Shown here in pieces: positions 1 to 7,608 of a DNA stretch of 64,000 nucleotides (its first letter is position 1; every line of letters starts with the position of its first letter). The stretch covers positions 4,777 through 68,776 of the forward strand of contig JAFZWC010000021.1 of NCBI GenBank assembly GCA_017617475.1, in the 5' to 3' direction. Origin of the DNA: Bacteroidales bacterium (GTDB lineage Bacteria; Bacteroidota; Bacteroidia; Bacteroidales; UBA932). A model generated the notes under the pieces. It worked only from the letters and a program-made list of their open reading frames with translations. It did not search any database and had not been told where the DNA came from. The position numbers and the translations under genes are program-made.

Positions 1-1
1 C

Positions 2-1114
2 CTCGCTTCCACCTGGCTCACTGGCATAGGCGCCACCATAAGTGCCTACTGGATTCTGGTGGCCAACGGTTGGATGCAAAACCCCGTGGGCACCACCTTC
101 AACCCGGAAACCGTTCGCAGCGAGATGGCCTCCGCGGCCGCTTTCTGGGAAGTGATTTCCAATCCCGTGGCGGTGAGCAAATTCTGCCACTCCGTTACCA
201 GCGGCTGGGTTACCGGCGGCATCTTCGTGGTGGGCGTCAGCGCCTGGTACCTGCTCAAGAAGCGGCATGTTGAATTCGCTAAGAAGAGCATGCTGGTGGG
301 TGCCATCGTGGGCCTGGTGGGCTCCGGTGCCGTAATGCTCTCCGGCGACTCCTCCGGCGTACACGCGGCCGAATTCCAGCCCATGAAACTGGCGGCGGCC
401 GAGGGCCTGGAGGACGGCGGCAACGGTGCGGCATTCACCATTGTCCCCGGCATCCGGGTGCCGCACATGCTGTCGCTGCTGGCTACGCATGACTGGAACG
501 GCTTCGTGCCCGGCATCAACGACATCCTGAACGGCTACACGGACAATGAGGGGAACGAGATTCCTTCCGTGGCCGAAAAGATAGCCATGGGACGGGAGGC
601 GCTGGTTGCGCTGGCCTGGTACAGGGAGACCGATGACCCGTCGGAGAAAGCCGAAGCCCGGTATGCGCTGGAAGAGAACGTCCAGTACATGGGCTACGGC
701 CATCTGGAGAAGCCGGAAGACGTGATTCCTCCGGTGGGCGTGGTATTCTGGGCCTTCCGCTTCATGATTGGCCTGGGTATGCTCATCGCCCTGGTACTGC
801 TGCTTGCGCTCATTGCCGTATGGAAGGACAAGCTGGGCGCCTGGAAGTGGCTGCTCTGGGCCGCCATCATCTGCATCCCGCTGGCCTACATTACCGGCCA
901 GTGCGGCTGGATCGTGGCCGAGGTCGGCCGTCAGCCCTGGACCATCCAGGGCCTGCTGCCGGTGAACGTGGCCATCTCTTCCCTGAGCGCCGGCGCCGTG
1001 ATCACCACCTTCTTCGTGTTCCTGGCCGTGTTCGCCCTGTTCCTGGCCATAGAAATCCGCATTATGGTCCGCGCCATCGGCAAGGGCCCCGAAGTTGAAC
1101 CCGAAAACATCTAA
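2..1114 (+). CDS. cydA: Cytochrome bd ubiquinol oxidase subunit I (C-terminal part)
   Basis: Heme-bearing, quinol-oxidising subunit of the inner-membrane cytochrome bd oxidase, which reduces O2 at high affinity. The reading frame is open to the window edge, so the N-terminus is missing; about 370 residues remain of a family usually 440-520 long. Visible hallmarks are STWLTGIGATISAYWILVAN at the edge, NGWMQNPVG soon after, FWAFRFMIG before a long membrane segment, and the conserved C-terminal GRQPWTIQGLLP. Several hydrophobic segments follow the family topology and the gene ends with a charged cytoplasmic tail. The cydB start lies 3 bases after the stop, so the two are co-transcribed and form one complex. 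Identification is secure. Confidence 0.97.
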   Translation, partial: LASTWLTGIGATISAYWILVANGWMQNPVGTTFNPETVRSEMASAAAFWEVISNPVAVSKFCHSVTSGWVTGGIFVVGVSAWYLLKKRHVEFAKKSMLVGAIVGLVGSGAVMLSGDSSGVHAAEFQPMKLAAAEGLEDGGNGAAFTIVPGIRVPHMLSLLATHDWNGFVPGINDILNGYTDNEGNEIPSVAEKIAMGREALVALAWYRETDDPSEKAEARYALEENVQYMGYGHLEKPEDVIPPVGVVFWAFRFMIGLGMLIALVLLLALIAVWKDKLGAWKWLLWAAIICIPLAYITGQCGWIVAEVGRQPWTIQGLLPVNVAISSLSAGAVITTFFVFLAVFALFLAIEIRIMVRAIGKGPEVEPENI

Positions 1115-1117
1115 GCC

Positions 1118-2257
1118 ATGACTTACGAATTCTTACAGAACTACTGGTGGGTCCTGATTGCCCTGCTGGGCGGTCTGCTGGTGGCCCTGATGTTTGTGCA
1201 GGGCGCCAACCTGCATCTGGGAAACCGCGTTCTGAGTGACACCCAGAAGCGCATGATCCTCAATTCCACCGGCCGCAAATGGGAACTCACGTTCACCACG
1301 CTGGTTACCTTCGGCGGCGCTTTCTTCGCCTCTTTCCCGCTCTTCTACAGCACCAGTTTCGGCGGTGCCTATTGGGTATGGGTCCTGCTCCTGATTACCT
1401 TCGTGTTCCAGGCCGTGGCCTACGAGTTCCAGAACAAGAAGGGTAATCTTCTGGGTGTAAAGGGCTTCCGCGTTGCCCTTATGGTCAACGGCATCCTGGC
1501 CCCCTTCCTGGTGGGAACGGCTGTGGGAACCTTCTTCACAGGTTCCGATTTCACGGTGAGCAAGGTAGCCATCACTAATCCTTCGGCCCCTGTCATCAGT
1601 ACCTGGGGCAATGGCTGGCACGGTCTGGAGGCCCTGGGCCAGTACCATGCCGTGCTGCTGGGCTGCACCGTCATGTTCCTGGCCGCCATCCTGGGTTCCC
1701 TGTATATTCTGAATAATGTAGACGACGAACATATCCAGGCCCAGATGCGCCGCAGCGTCAAGTTGTCCATCGGCCCGTTCCTGTTCTTCTTCCTGAGCTG
1801 GGCGGTTATTCTGATGGTGCGCCAGGGCTTTGCCGTCTCGCCGGACGGTGTGGTTTCCCTGGAGCCGTTCAAATACTGGCACAACCTCCTGGCCATGCCG
1901 GTGGTGCTGTGCATGCTTCTGGTGGGCGTTGTGCTGGTGCTTTATAGCCTGTACCTGGGTGCGTTCAGCCAGTCCCGCAAGGGAATCTGGTTCGCCATGC
2001 CTGGTACGGTGCTGGTGGTGATGAGCGTGTTCTTCCTGGCCGGCTTCAACGGCACGGCCTATTATCCGTCCTGCACGGACCTCCAGAGTTCCCTGTATCT
2101 GGACAACAGCTGCTCCAGCTACTTCACGCTACAGGTCATGTCCTGCGTCTCGCTCCTGATTCCGTTTGTAGTGGCGTACATAGCCTACGCCTGGCACCAG
2201 ATGGATAAGAAGAAGATTACGGCCGAAGAGATAGAAGGCACCCCGGATAAGTACTAA
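1118..2257 (+). CDS. cydB: Cytochrome bd ubiquinol oxidase subunit II
   Basis: Integral membrane partner of CydA in cytochrome bd oxidase. The 379 residues begin MTYEFLQNYWW and carry about eight or nine hydrophobic helices. Family features visible are QGANLHLG near residue 30, the RKWELTFTTLVTFGGAFFASFPLFYS stretch and a YEFQNKKG loop. The length is typical. It starts 3 bases after cydA, which fixes the ATG. A hairpin lies about 40 bases past the stop. In gut Bacteroidales this oxidase supports nanaerobic respiration or oxygen scavenging; that role is family knowledge and is not shown here. Confidence 0.97.
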   Translation: MTYEFLQNYWWVLIALLGGLLVALMFVQGANLHLGNRVLSDTQKRMILNSTGRKWELTFTTLVTFGGAFFASFPLFYSTSFGGAYWVWVLLLITFVFQAVAYEFQNKKGNLLGVKGFRVALMVNGILAPFLVGTAVGTFFTGSDFTVSKVAITNPSAPVISTWGNGWHGLEALGQYHAVLLGCTVMFLAAILGSLYILNNVDDEHIQAQMRRSVKLSIGPFLFFFLSWAVILMVRQGFAVSPDGVVSLEPFKYWHNLLAMPVVLCMLLVGVVLVLYSLYLGAFSQSRKGIWFAMPGTVLVVMSVFFLAGFNGTAYYPSCTDLQSSLYLDNSCSSYFTLQVMSCVSLLIPFVVAYIAYAWHQMDKKKITAEEIEGTPDKY

Positions 2258-2294
2258 GCGTGGGTACAAGTCGTTGATAATCTGATATATAAGT

Positions 2295-2329
2295 AATTAC
2301 CCCCGGGCTTTTTTAGCCTGGGGGTAATT
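2295..2329. terminator. Hairpin between convergent cydB and HerA-like genes
   Basis: The left arm (2295-2309) and right arm (2315-2329) pair over 15 bases with one G-T wobble, around a five-T loop. The stem carries a C-run and G-run and an AT-rich base. No strong T-run follows on the plus strand. It lies between the converging cydB (stop at 2257) and the HerA-like gene (stop at 2367), so it could terminate transcription from both sides. Confidence 0.75.
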
Positions 2330-2366
2330 GTATAAAAAGCTATAGCTCAGCGGTTTGCGCCCACGG

Positions 2367-4004
2367 CTACTTAATCAAGTTACCCAGAATGCTGCGGGTA
2401 AGCTCTTTGGTGAGGGTGTTGGTGGCGCTGCGCGTGGCCTTCTTTACCACTTTCTCGCCGGTGGAAGTCTTGGAGGTGGTCTTCTTGCCGGTAATCTTGC
2501 CCGTAACGGCGTCGGCCGCGGCGGCGGCAGCTACGCCGGTGACGGCGGTGATCACAGACTTGAGCACCTTGGCGCCGATGCCGTTAGATTTCTTCTTGGC
2601 GGCCTCCTTGGCAGCCTTTTCGGCCTCCTTGGCGGCTTTGGCGTCTTCCTTGGCCTGGATGGCGGCCTGGCGTTCGGCCTCGGCGGCGGCTTCAATCTCG
2701 GCCTTCTGGCGCTCGGCCTCCTGGGTGGCGGCGGTGATGAGTTCGTAGGCGCTTTCGCGGTCAATGGCGTGGTCATAGCGGCCGTAGAGGCGGCTGCGCT
2801 TGATGATATCGGCCCTCTGGTCTTCCGAAATGGCGCCGATCTGGCTTAACGGGAACAGGATCTTGGCGCGTTCCACCATGGCCGGGGTGCCCTTCTCGTC
2901 CAGGAAGGAGACCAGAGCTTCGCCGGTACCCAGCTCCAGGAGCGTGTCGTAAGTCTTGAAGGCAGGGTTGGCGCGGAAGGTATCGGCCGCTACGCGCACG
3001 GCCTTCTGGTCCTGCGGCGTGTAGGCACGGAGGGCATGCTGCACGCGGTTGCCCAGCTGGCCCAGGATGTTGGACGGGATGTCCGTGGGGCTCTGGGTGA
3101 TGAAATAGATGCCCACGCCCTTGGAACGGATGAGGCGGATCACCTGCTCAATCTTGTCCGTAAGGGCCTTGGAAGTGCCTTCGAAGAGCATGTGGGCCTC
3201 GTCGAAGAAGAACACCAGCTTGGGAAGATCCATCTCCCCTACCTCGGGCAGGGTGGCGTATAGCTCGGAGAGCAGCCACAGCAGGAAGGTGGAATAAAGC
3301 TTGGGCTGGAGCATGAGCTTATCGGCCGCCAGCACGTTCATGATGCCCTTTCCGCCTTCACACTGAAGCAGGTCGTAGATATCGAAGTCGGGCTCGCCGA
3401 AGAACTTCTCCGCTCCCTGGTTTTCAAGGGCCAGCAGCGCGCGCTGGATGGCGCCCACCGAGGCCGATGTCACATTGCCGTACTGCGTGGTATATTCCGC
3501 AGCGTTCTGCCCCACAAAGTTGAGCATGGCACGGAGGTCCTTGAGGTCGATGAGCAGTAGACCGTTGTCGTCGGCAATCTTGAAGACGATATTGAGGACG
3601 CCGGTCTGGGTCTCGTTCAAGTCCATCAGGCGGCCCAGCATGTCCGGTCCCATACGGGAAATGGTGGAACGCATGGGGTGGCCCTGCTCCCCGTACACGT
3701 CAAAAAAGCGTACCGGGCAGCTCTGGAACTGAGGGTCGGAAATGCCGAACTCCGGCAGGCGCTTCTCAATGAAGCCCGAGAGTTTACCCACCTGGGAGAT
3801 ACCGCTGAGGTCTCCCTTCATATCGGCCATGAAACAAGGTACGCCAGCCTGGCAGAAAGTCTCTGCCAGCACTTGCAGGGTAACGGTTTTACCGGTACCG
3901 GTGGCACCGGCGATGAGTCCGTGGCGGCAAGCCATCTTCCCCGTAAGGGAAATGGGGCCATTGGCAGAATGGGCAACGTACAGCCCTCTTTCTTTGTCTA
4001 GCAT
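2367..4004 (-). CDS. HerA/DUF853-family ATPase (YjgR-like)
   Basis: Predicted P-loop ATPase of the HerA/FtsK superfamily, DUF853 (YjgR) branch, 545 residues. The Walker A motif GATGTGKT is at residues 33-40 and a Walker B type FFFDEAH lies in the middle of the protein. ITQSPTDIPSNILGQLGNRVQHALRA is characteristic of the family. The last roughly 110 residues are an Ala/Lys/Glu-rich coiled-coil-like tail ending in a basic region. Homologues are often called helicases, but no NurA nuclease gene is adjacent and the function is not established. A good promoter match lies upstream inside the end of the cstA-like gene, so it can be expressed separately. Stop-to-stop orientation with cydB. Confidence 0.88.
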   Translation of the reverse strand: MLDKERGLYVAHSANGPISLTGKMACRHGLIAGATGTGKTVTLQVLAETFCQAGVPCFMADMKGDLSGISQVGKLSGFIEKRLPEFGISDPQFQSCPVRFFDVYGEQGHPMRSTISRMGPDMLGRLMDLNETQTGVLNIVFKIADDNGLLLIDLKDLRAMLNFVGQNAAEYTTQYGNVTSASVGAIQRALLALENQGAEKFFGEPDFDIYDLLQCEGGKGIMNVLAADKLMLQPKLYSTFLLWLLSELYATLPEVGEMDLPKLVFFFDEAHMLFEGTSKALTDKIEQVIRLIRSKGVGIYFITQSPTDIPSNILGQLGNRVQHALRAYTPQDQKAVRVAADTFRANPAFKTYDTLLELGTGEALVSFLDEKGTPAMVERAKILFPLSQIGAISEDQRADIIKRSRLYGRYDHAIDRESAYELITAATQEAERQKAEIEAAAEAERQAAIQAKEDAKAAKEAEKAAKEAAKKKSNGIGAKVLKSVITAVTGVAAAAAADAVTGKITGKKTTSKTSTGEKVVKKATRSATNTLTKELTRSILGNLIK

Positions 4005-4031
4005 ATCTTTATGTTATTAATTACTGGTGAG

Positions 4032-4054
4032 GATGAATAGGTGCCCTATTCATC
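4032..4054. other. Perfect 10-bp inverted repeat at the 3' end of the cstA-like gene
   Basis: GATGAATAGG (4032-4041) pairs exactly with CCTATTCATC (4045-4054) around a TGC loop. It overlaps the stop codon of the CstA-like gene and sits just downstream of the predicted start point of the HerA-like gene. It could be a terminator stem without a T-run, or a 5' leader hairpin of the HerA-like mRNA. Confidence 0.6.
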
Positions 4055-5495
4055 TACGTTTCCAAATATAAAACAAAATGGCCGAAATAGCAAAAGTACC
4101 CAGGCCTATCCAGGGGGCGGTGACGGCGGGCAGGCGGAAGCCCACCTTGTCTACCAGGATGAAAGTGACGCAAACCGCCGTCATGAAAAGGGCGGGAAGC
4201 AGGGAAACCAGATACCACAGGCCACCTTTCTTCCGCACCAGATAAATGGTTATGGTCCAGAGCGTGAACACGGCCAGCGTCTGGTTGCTCCAGCCGAAGT
4301 AACGCCAGATGGTGTTGAAGCCGTTGGCGTCGGCTATATTATACCATAACAATAACGCAGAACTCACGAACAGCGGCACGGCAATGTACAGGCGCTTGAC
4401 CAGGCTCTTCTGTTCCAGCTTCAGGAAATCGGCAATGATGAGCCGGGCGCTGCGGAAAGCCGTATCACCGGAAGTGATGGGGGCAGCCACCACACCCAGC
4501 AGGGCCAGGACGCCACCCAGGGCACCCAGCCAGTTCCTGGAGACGGCCGTAACGATGGCGGGAGCCGCAGCACCGGCCGATGCACCCACCTCTGCGGCGC
4601 CTCCGTCATAGAAGAACCAGGAAGCCACCGCAGCCCACACAAGAGCCACCAGGCCTTCCGTTATCATGGAGCCGTAGAAGATGGGACGGCCCAGTTTCTC
4701 GTTCTTGATGCAGCGGGCCATAAGCGGGCTCTGCGTAGCGTGGAAGCCGGAAATGGCGCCACAGGCTATGGTAATGAACAGACAGGGGAAGATGGGCTGG
4801 TTGGCAATGCCGGTTTTCTCCGTCCAGCCGCCCAGGCCATTCCAAAGCTCCGGCAAGGAAGGCCATTTGACAAAGAGGCACACCTTGAGCCCCGCCGCCA
4901 TAAACAGCAACGCCACGGCAAAGAAGGGATAAATCTTGCCGATGATCTTGTCGATGGGAAGGAGCGTGGCAATTATATAATAGAAGAAGATGACGCCCAC
5001 CCAGATCATTACGGCCATTCGGCCGCCGTCTCCGGCGATGTCACCCAGAATGAGGGCCGGGGAATACACGAATACGGCGCCCACCATGAGCAACAGCAGC
5101 ACCGAGAACACCAGCATCACGTTTTTGGTGGTTTTTCCCAGATAGGTACCCACCAGTTCCGGCAGGCCGACTCCGCCGTGGCGGACAGAAAGCATTCCGC
5201 TGAAATAGTCGTGCACGGCGCCGGCGAAGATGCAGCCGAAGACAATCCAAAGGTAGCTGGCCGGGCCGAACTTGGCGCCCATGATGGCTCCGAAGATGGG
5301 CCCCGTTCCCGCAATGTTGAGGAACTGGATCATGTACACCTTCCAGGTGGGCATGGGAATGAAGTCCACGCCGTCATTCTTTTCCACAGCCGGTGTTTTA
5401 CGGGAGGCATCGGGGCCGAAAACCCGTTCTACAAACCTGCCGTAAAGGAGATAACCCAGAATAAGGGCAATAATGCTGATAATAAATGATATCAT
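4050..5495 (-). CDS. CstA-family carbon starvation protein / peptide or pyruvate transporter
   Basis: Polytopic inner-membrane transporter of the CstA family (481 residues, the short form; E. coli CstA is about 700). Family motifs are visible: FVERVFGPDASRKTPA near the N-terminus, FLNIAGTGPIFGAIMGAKFGPASYLWI, the AGAVHDYFSGMLSVRHGG stretch, and GFHATQSPLMARC. About a dozen hydrophobic helices are apparent. Known members import peptides or pyruvate during carbon limitation; the substrate here cannot be read from sequence. The upstream 70 bases consist of dispersed repeat units, so its promoter may lie in or beyond them. Confidence 0.9.
   Translation of the reverse strand: MISFIISIIALILGYLLYGRFVERVFGPDASRKTPAVEKNDGVDFIPMPTWKVYMIQFLNIAGTGPIFGAIMGAKFGPASYLWIVFGCIFAGAVHDYFSGMLSVRHGGVGLPELVGTYLGKTTKNVMLVFSVLLLLMVGAVFVYSPALILGDIAGDGGRMAVMIWVGVIFFYYIIATLLPIDKIIGKIYPFFAVALLFMAAGLKVCLFVKWPSLPELWNGLGGWTEKTGIANQPIFPCLFITIACGAISGFHATQSPLMARCIKNEKLGRPIFYGSMITEGLVALVWAAVASWFFYDGGAAEVGASAGAAAPAIVTAVSRNWLGALGGVLALLGVVAAPITSGDTAFRSARLIIADFLKLEQKSLVKRLYIAVPLFVSSALLLWYNIADANGFNTIWRYFGWSNQTLAVFTLWTITIYLVRKKGGLWYLVSLLPALFMTAVCVTFILVDKVGFRLPAVTAPWIGLGTFAISAILFYIWKRR
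4063..4094 (-). promoter_or_regulatory. Bacteroidota-type promoter for the HerA-like gene
   Basis: On the minus strand, TTTG (4094-4091) is followed after 20 bases by TATATTTG (4070-4063). This matches the Bacteroidota consensus of TTTG, 19-20 bases, TAnnTTTG. It lies inside the last codons of the CstA-like gene. The predicted start is near 4058, giving a leader of about 55 bases before the ATG at 4004. Confidence 0.65.
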
Positions 5496-5563
5496 AGATT
5501 TCTCGACTTCGCTCGAAATGACAAAAAAGTGCTCAGAATGACAAAAAGGTGCTCAGAATGACA
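5496..5563. repeat. Three units of a dispersed ATGACA-ended repeat
   Basis: One unit reads TTCTCGACTTCGCTCGAA then ATGACA. It is followed by two near-identical shorter tandem units, each GTGCTCAGA then ATGACA with a short A-run. The same family occurs at 11623-11649, 23461-23520, 29708-29774 and 49249-49275. The array fills almost the whole gap between rsmD and the cstA-like gene. Confidence 0.8.
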
Positions 5564-5566
5564 ATA

Positions 5567-6097
5567 CTACTCAAAGAAGGAGAAATGAACCCTTCCGTAA
5601 TGCTTTTCTTTCTTGAAATGCGGATGCCGGGTGAAGGAATGCTCGTCCCCGTGCTCCAGGATGAAGTAGCAGCCGGGATGAAGCAGGTCCAGGGAGAAGA
5701 TTTGGTCCGGAAGGGTTTCCAGGCCTTCCAGGGCATAGGGAGGGTCGGCGAAGATGATGTCGAACTTCTCGCGGCAGATGGGCAGGAAGTCAAAGACATT
5801 GTCCCGTACCATGGTCACATTGGACAGGCCCAGGCGGTCCGCCTCGGTTTTGATGAAACTGGCATTCTCGCGGGCCATTTCCACACAATAGACGCGGGAG
5901 GCCCCGCGGGAGGCGAACTCAAAGGCAATGGAGCCGGTACCTCCGAAAAGGTCCAGCACCTTGAGGTCTTCGAACTCGTATTCGTTGTCCAGGATATTGA
6001 ACAGGCCTTCCTTGGCAAAGTCCGTGGTGGGACGCGCCTTGTATCCTGCCGGTGGCAGAATCACTTTTCCCTTCAGTTTTCCGCCAATGATGCGCAT
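5567..6097 (-). CDS. rsmD: 16S rRNA (guanine(966)-N(2))-methyltransferase RsmD
   Basis: SAM-dependent methyltransferase that modifies G966 of 16S rRNA in the small subunit. The 176 residues start MRIIGGKLKGK, typical of RsmD. RPTTDFAKEGLFNIL at residues 22-36 is the family signature, VLDLFGGTGSIAFEFASRGA holds the SAM-binding loop, and the catalytic DPPY is at residues 118-121. Length and motif spacing are normal. It starts 4 bases after the upstream DUF3822 gene ends, a pairing common in Bacteroidota, so the two are likely one transcript. Confidence 0.96.
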   Translation of the reverse strand: MRIIGGKLKGKVILPPAGYKARPTTDFAKEGLFNILDNEYEFEDLKVLDLFGGTGSIAFEFASRGASRVYCVEMARENASFIKTEADRLGLSNVTMVRDNVFDFLPICREKFDIIFADPPYALEGLETLPDQIFSLDLLHPGCYFILEHGDEHSFTRHPHFKKEKHYGRVHFSFFE

Positions 6098-6101
6098 GCC
6101 G

Positions 6102-6791
6102 TTATAATTGCACTACGCCCTTGAAATAGCGGTACAGGGACATGCTGGCCTCGCTGGTGAGTGGCGTGCGGAAGCAGACCGTGGATACTTCCGGATTCAG
6201 CTGCAGTTGCTTGAGGCCCAGGAACAGAAAATACTGGGCGGTGGTGAAGTCCGGAGCCTGGAACACGTTGGCCAGGCGGAGGCTCTTTCCCTGGGCTATC
6301 ACCAGATGCAGATAACCGTCGGCCCAGGAGGCCACAATCTTGTTGTATTCCGAGAGGGTTTCCAACTGCCTCAGCAGATAGTACATCTCCGGCAGCACAC
6401 GGACGGGCTCTCCCGATACGGGCAGAACCGTCTGGGCCATCACTTTGGAAAGGGTTTCGCCGATGGAATTGCTGAAGATGAGCACCGAGGCCTGGGAAGG
6501 GACGGGAACGGTTTCTACGAAATCGGCCTCTCCCAGGGTGCAGACTTCCTCCAATGCGGCCCGGGCATGGGAAGGGTCGTAGAAGACTTCGGGCACCAGG
6601 CAGAACTTGGGGGTAAGCAGCGAGACGGCCACCTTTTCGTAACGGCGCTGGAACTCCGGCGTGGTGAAGAGGGTTTCCGCACCCAGCCAGCCGGACATGC
6701 GGACTTCGCCTTCCGTCTGCACCTTAAAAGAATATCCACTCAAGGAAACTTGAATGGATATCCCTGTAAATGATGTGTTGGAGCTTTCCAT
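6102..6791 (-). CDS. DUF3822 family protein
   Basis: A 229-residue soluble protein with no signal peptide or membrane segment. Its sequence and its position directly before rsmD fit the DUF3822 family of Bacteroidota, whose fold has been likened to actin-like ATPases but whose role is unknown. Visible features are an N-terminal beta-rich part (FKVQTEGEVRMSGW) and a middle stretch (YYLLRQLETLSEYNKIVASWADGYLHLVIAQG) that matches the family pattern. It sits 9 bases after the upstream gene of unknown function and 4 bases before rsmD. No catalytic residues can be assigned. Confidence 0.8.
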   Translation of the reverse strand: MESSNTSFTGISIQVSLSGYSFKVQTEGEVRMSGWLGAETLFTTPEFQRRYEKVAVSLLTPKFCLVPEVFYDPSHARAALEEVCTLGEADFVETVPVPSQASVLIFSNSIGETLSKVMAQTVLPVSGEPVRVLPEMYYLLRQLETLSEYNKIVASWADGYLHLVIAQGKSLRLANVFQAPDFTTAQYFLFLGLKQLQLNPEVSTVCFRTPLTSEASMSLYRYFKGVVQL

Positions 6792-6800
6792 ACAGGAAGA

Positions 6801-7502
6801 TTACTCCCAGTTACCTGCGTTGTTGTTAGGAGCGGTTACGCTGCCCACCTGCAGGCCTTCGAACTTGTTCTGGTCCTTGCGCTCGGCGTCCAGGTTGATG
6901 CGGAGCTGATTGTCCAGACCTTTGCACAGAGCCTTGTAAGGCATGCGGGCCTCGAACAGGGGAACATGAACACCGGAAACGAGCTTGATGGTGGATTCCA
7001 TCTCAGTCTTGACGCCACCGGAGAACGGGATGTAGGCCAGGGAATCGATGTGGAAATCCGGACGGTTGGTGAAGAGGGTATCCTTCACGGGCACCTGGGT
7101 GGTAACGGAATAAACCACGGGAGTTCCCTTCTTATAGGCATCCTGCAGAAGGACGAGCATCTGTTCGGGTTTGAGCTTCTTGTTGGCCTTCTTGATGGCT
7201 TCGGTGTTGGCGACGGCCAGGGAATCGTCCATGGAGCCGATCTGCATCACGATGGCCATTTTGCCGCTTTCATAGAACATCTTGAGGGAGTCCATGGTGG
7301 GGCTGAAACGGCCGGTCTCACTCTTGAAGGCTACCTGAAGGGTGCGGATGTCTTTCAGACGCTGGATGGCCACCTGAGAACGGGCGGCAACCTCCTTGTT
7401 GAATTTGACCGGCTTTTGGACGCTCTTGACCGTAAGCCAGACAAGAAGGACGATAAGGGCTGCCAGGGCGCACTCAAGTGCGATTTTGACTGATTTGTTC
7501 AT
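6801..7502 (-). CDS. Membrane-anchored protein of unknown function
   Basis: Not recognised beyond a likely Bacteroidota conserved hypothetical. The 233 residues have one N-terminal membrane helix (about residues 7-28), then a region rich in charged helices (AARSQVAIQRLKDIRTLQVAFKSETGRFSPTMDSLKMFY), which loosely recalls the N-terminal helix and start of pseudopilins. The remainder looks periplasmic. It ends with a polar NNNAGNWE tail. It leads the DUF3822-rsmD transcript and is divergent from the DHH phosphoesterase gene. A minus-strand TAnnTTTG match at 7538-7545 would give a leader of about 30 bases. Confidence 0.7.
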   Translation of the reverse strand: MNKSVKIALECALAALIVLLVWLTVKSVQKPVKFNKEVAARSQVAIQRLKDIRTLQVAFKSETGRFSPTMDSLKMFYESGKMAIVMQIGSMDDSLAVANTEAIKKANKKLKPEQMLVLLQDAYKKGTPVVYSVTTQVPVKDTLFTNRPDFHIDSLAYIPFSGGVKTEMESTIKLVSGVHVPLFEARMPYKALCKGLDNQLRINLDAERKDQNKFEGLQVGSVTAPNNNAGNWE

Positions 7503-7537
7503 TATTCTAGTGTTTTATAAATATCCTAAACTTCCGA

Positions 7538-7586
7538 CAAAGTTAAAAAAATGATTTCTCAAAAGCAATAATCTTTTGTAAATTTG
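7538..7586. promoter_or_regulatory. Divergent promoter region with two TAnnTTTG boxes
   Basis: TAACTTTG on the minus strand (7545-7538) faces the 6801-7502 gene. TAAATTTG on the plus strand (7579-7586) faces the DHH phosphoesterase gene, about 20 bases before its ATG. Neither has a clear TTTG box at the ideal distance; a minus-strand TTTG is only 14 bases away. Confidence 0.45.
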
Positions 7587-7608
7587 CCATCGCAAATTAG
7601 TCCTGTTC

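Noticed and set aside
5496..5563. Short tandem units considered as a CRISPR array
   Set aside because: Units are too short and there are no spacers of constant length or cas genes; they belong to the dispersed repeat family.
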